Below, in pieces: positions 61,374-64,000 of a stretch of 64,000 nucleotides of DNA. The DNA comes from Zanthoxylum bungeanum (taxonomy: Eukaryota; Streptophyta; Magnoliopsida; Sapindales; Rutaceae). The notes under the pieces are model-generated. The model did not search any database, had not been told where the DNA came from, and worked only from the letters and a program-made list of their open reading frames with translations. A program made the translations under genes and the position numbers. The stretch lies in the NCBI GenBank assembly GCA_019454045.1, contig SKCR01007812.1, forward strand, positions 1,054,001 to 1,118,000. Reading direction: 5' to 3'. Position 1 is the first letter of the stretch; every line of letters starts with the position of its first letter.

Positions 61374-63865
61374 ACACTATTAAGCAAACAAAGCATGGAA
61401 GAGATTAGATTGCCATTCCAAAAACTCATACATGCGACCAAGCCTTGACAAATTAAAAATGTGTATGTGGAAGTGCAAGCACAAGATATACCAAAGGTTT
61501 TTTATCACACACACTCATGTATATAGAGCATCAAGAAAAATAAAAGCATATCATACATGCATAATCATATATCTTACATACCAGGATCACATGCATAAGT
61601 TTTTCATGCTCTAACAAGCCATAAAATAAAATAAATTTTGTCCTTTTCATTTTCTATTTTTTTTTTGTATTTTTCAGATTTTAAAAAAATAAAAATAAAG
61701 ACATAAATAGGCTTGTAAAATATCCAATGGTACGTGGAGTTGTATCCCGAGTGCAGATCATACCACCGTCCATTCAGAATCGGCTATGAAATTTATGTTC
61801 GGGTTTCCATCCTATATACCAAGGGACATATAACAAAAACAAGACACACACACACACACACCCATATGCTATGAAAATAAAATAAACGTGCAAAAACATA
61901 AAACACACGCACACACACATGCAATGGGAAAATACAAATGCATCTTTTAAGCAGAGTTACACCAAAGTGCACTCTCATCATATCCATCAGGACATGCAGA
62001 AGTAGATGAGAAATCATCTTGCTTCCTCACCCAAACCTTTCTAGAAACCTCTTCCACATGAGAGTTCCCAGACAACAAAGCAAGTTTCTCACTCAAAAAT
62101 TGAGCTTGTTTGGTTAGTGCAGAAACTTGAGACATTAGATTTGATGAATCAAATCTAGGAGACACACTCTTAGGCCTTCTCTTTTGCTTGTGCAATATGA
62201 AACACTTAGGCCTAATATGTCCAGCCTTGCCACAGTGGTGGCACACATGCACAAACCTTAGACGAGAGCGGGATTTACCCATAGCACCTCTAGATCGAGG
62301 TTGGGTCATAGGACGAGGAATAAAAGGAGGAATAACATGACTACACTCAACAAGTTTCTTGCATAAGTCATGTTTAGCTGCTACAGACACAACTTTAGAA
62401 GAAGAAGCCTTATCACAGTTAGGCTCAGAAATAATTCCTAACATACGGTCCACATTTTTATTCTCACTAGAAAATACAGACAATTGGGTTCTAGTATCTT
62501 CAAGTTCAGTTTCTAATATTTGGACCCTATTAATTAGACCTTTATTTCTCTCCTCCAGGTCATCTACCATCAAAAGGCTCTGCTCAAATTTGGCTTGAGC
62601 TTCATTCTTTTCTAGCTCAACAGCTTTCAGCCTTTTATTGACCTCTATGTTAGTCTTCTTAATAGCTAAACTCTCATTAAACAGTTCAACATAAGCTACC
62701 TGAAGACTTTCCTCATTTACAGACTCATCAAGAGAGACTTCTGAATCATCATCATTAACCACAATCTCTCTCTCACCAGTCACACTAGCAGTAAAGGCAA
62801 TAAAATTTTTCTTGCCTTTAGGAGACTCATCAGAAGAATAACCACCTTCTGAAACATTAGGAGAGGCAGCCATGGCTTTCTTGCCTTTAGCTCTGAGATA
62901 TGTAGGGCACTCTGGTCGAATATGCCCATAGTCTTCACACTCATGGCATTGGACATCACGGGATCTACTACCTCTATCCTCTCTAGACTCTTTTCTGCTA
63001 TGCCTACTCTCTCTATGCATAACCTCCCTATCTCTATTACTGTTATGGCCACTCTTCTTAAGTTTAAGAAATTTCTTAAACTTCTTTGCAAACAAGGCCA
63101 AATCATGATCCTTGATGGTATCATCATCACTAAACGAATCATGTAGAACTTCCTTAGCGATTTTCATCGCAAACTTTTTTGGCTCTCTAAAACCAGGAAG
63201 CTTTTTCTCATAAACCTGTAGCTTTCCTACGAGTTCTTCTAAATTAAGCTTATCGAGATCATTGCTTTCCTCGATGGCAGTAATCTTGGGTAGGAATTTA
63301 TCAGGAAGAGATCTAAGGATTTTTCTAACTATCCTATTCGTAGGTATAGTCTCACCTAGGTTAAAACTAGAGTTAACGATATCGTTAATCTCAGCATAAA
63401 ATTCATCAAATGTCTCATCATCCTTCATTTTGGCGACCTCAAACCTAGTGGCTAAATCCTGGAGTCTAATATTTTTAACAGACAATGTGCCCTCATGCAC
63501 AGTCTGCAGGATGTCCCAAACATCCTTGGCTATCTCACACATTGAGATTCTCCTAAACTCAGCAGAGCAGACAACACCGTGTATGGCATTAACAGCTTTG
63601 CTGTTCTTATTGCTAGCATCAAATTCGTCCTTGGTCCAGGTCAATTTGTCTTTAGGGGTAGTGACCCCATCAACAGTAACAACGGGAGGTTTCCACCCGT
63701 ATTCAACAGTCATCCAGACCCTCTAATCTAAGGACTTAAGGAACGCCTTCATGCGAACCTTCCAATGTAAATATTTTGTGCCATAAAAAAATGACGGACA
63801 ATTCAAGGGTTGACTACGCTCCATAGCTAATGGGTCAATGATCGAGTTCAGGCTCTGATACCAAT
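61374..63865 (-). mobile_element. Outer SIRE-like element, internal part 2 (gag side)
   Basis: Resumes the outer element after the nested insertion and runs to its 5' LTR at 63866. PBS TGGTATCAGAGCC is on the minus strand at 63863-63851. It contains the ~98-bp module (61727-61822) and gag. Together with 51277-52404 the interior is 3.6 kb, the same as the inner element. Confidence 0.92.
61947..63824 (-). pseudogene. Gag of the outer SIRE-like element (one early stop, otherwise open)
   Basis: Start MERSQPLNCPSFF at 63824. A TAG replaces GAG after FLKSLD (~63723), then 588 codons stay open to TAA at 61947. It carries both CCHC knuckles (CHECEDYGHIRPEC ~62940, CHHCGKAGHIRPKC ~62225), an acidic DDDSEVSLDES stretch and a long coiled-coil (LEKNEAQAKFEQSLL...ERNKGLINRVQILE). 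It ends WCNSA-stop with no protease or pol behind. About 625 residues, a normal size for SIRE-type Gag. The single stop might be a real mutation or an error. Confidence 0.94.
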
Positions 63866-64000
63866 TGAAAATTCGGGGTTATCCTAAGTTCTGACCCTAT
63901 GCGGAATTATAAACAATAAGCAGGACAAGTCCTGTTACTGCTACTATGGAATTACAACAGGCAAATTATCAGGCAACCACAATAACAAATAAATAAAATA
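63866..64000 (-). repeat. 5' LTR of the outer SIRE-like element (cut by the window edge)
   Basis: TGAAAATTCGGGGTTATCC..., matching the start of the LTR at 50238; both share the TGAAAA variant, supporting that they are the two LTRs of one element. Confidence 0.92.

Noticed and set aside
59218..63146. Minus- and plus-strand frames of 74-122 codons overlapping the two gag regions
   Set aside because: Alternate-frame shadows of Gag; the reading frame with CCHC knuckles explains the sequence.

Overview
The window is nuclear DNA of a flowering plant, most likely a eudicot. The evidence is spliced genes with GT-AG introns, plant snRNA promoters (USE element TCCCACATCG plus TATA), Ty1/copia elements primed by initiator-Met tRNA, solo LTRs, a tRNA-derived SINE family and hAT-type MITEs. 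The species cannot be told from the sequence.

Layout. 1-1547 (minus strand): first four coding exons of an XRN4-type 5'-3' exoribonuclease; the gene continues off the left edge. 1.9-14 kb: repeats, including two ~3 kb solo LTRs (A 2578-5502, B 8201-11248), SINEs, a long imperfect inverted repeat and a hAT MITE. 14.9-49.7 kb: a tandem array of six cysteine synthase (O-acetylserine (thiol)lyase, OASTL) copies on the plus strand. Interleaved with them on the minus strand are five U1 snRNA loci (20.8, 22.9, 43.5, 45.9, 47.9 kb) and two U5 snRNA loci (25.5, 32.2 kb). OASTL copies 1-5 all carry lesions (frameshifts, stops, lost splice sites, lost exons). Copy 6 is open through its first three exons, then its intron 3 is filled by transposons to the right edge. 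Four of the U1 loci and both U5 loci look structurally complete and have plant snRNA promoters with the spacing expected for RNA polymerase II; the fifth U1 locus has lost its 5' end and is fused to the last exon of OASTL copy 5.

The array has been hit repeatedly by transposons, and array duplicates or sister LTRs supply uninterrupted reference sites for several insertions: solo LTRs with 5-bp duplications at 26328-26942, 28571-30759 and 45173-45728, and a Tnt1/Tork-like copia element at 33234-38758 in the 3' flank of OASTL copy 3. From 49.9 kb to the edge there are nested elements. A D-like LTR fragment holds a SIRE/Maximus-like copia derivative that codes only for Gag. That element contains a second complete copy (52405-61373, target duplication ACACT), and the 3' LTR of the second copy contains solo LTR C (53068-56287, target duplication GTTAT).

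The array appears to have grown by segmental duplication of a U1(-)/OASTL(+) unit. The protein-coding half decayed while the snRNA half stayed largely intact. This reading is an inference from sequence only.
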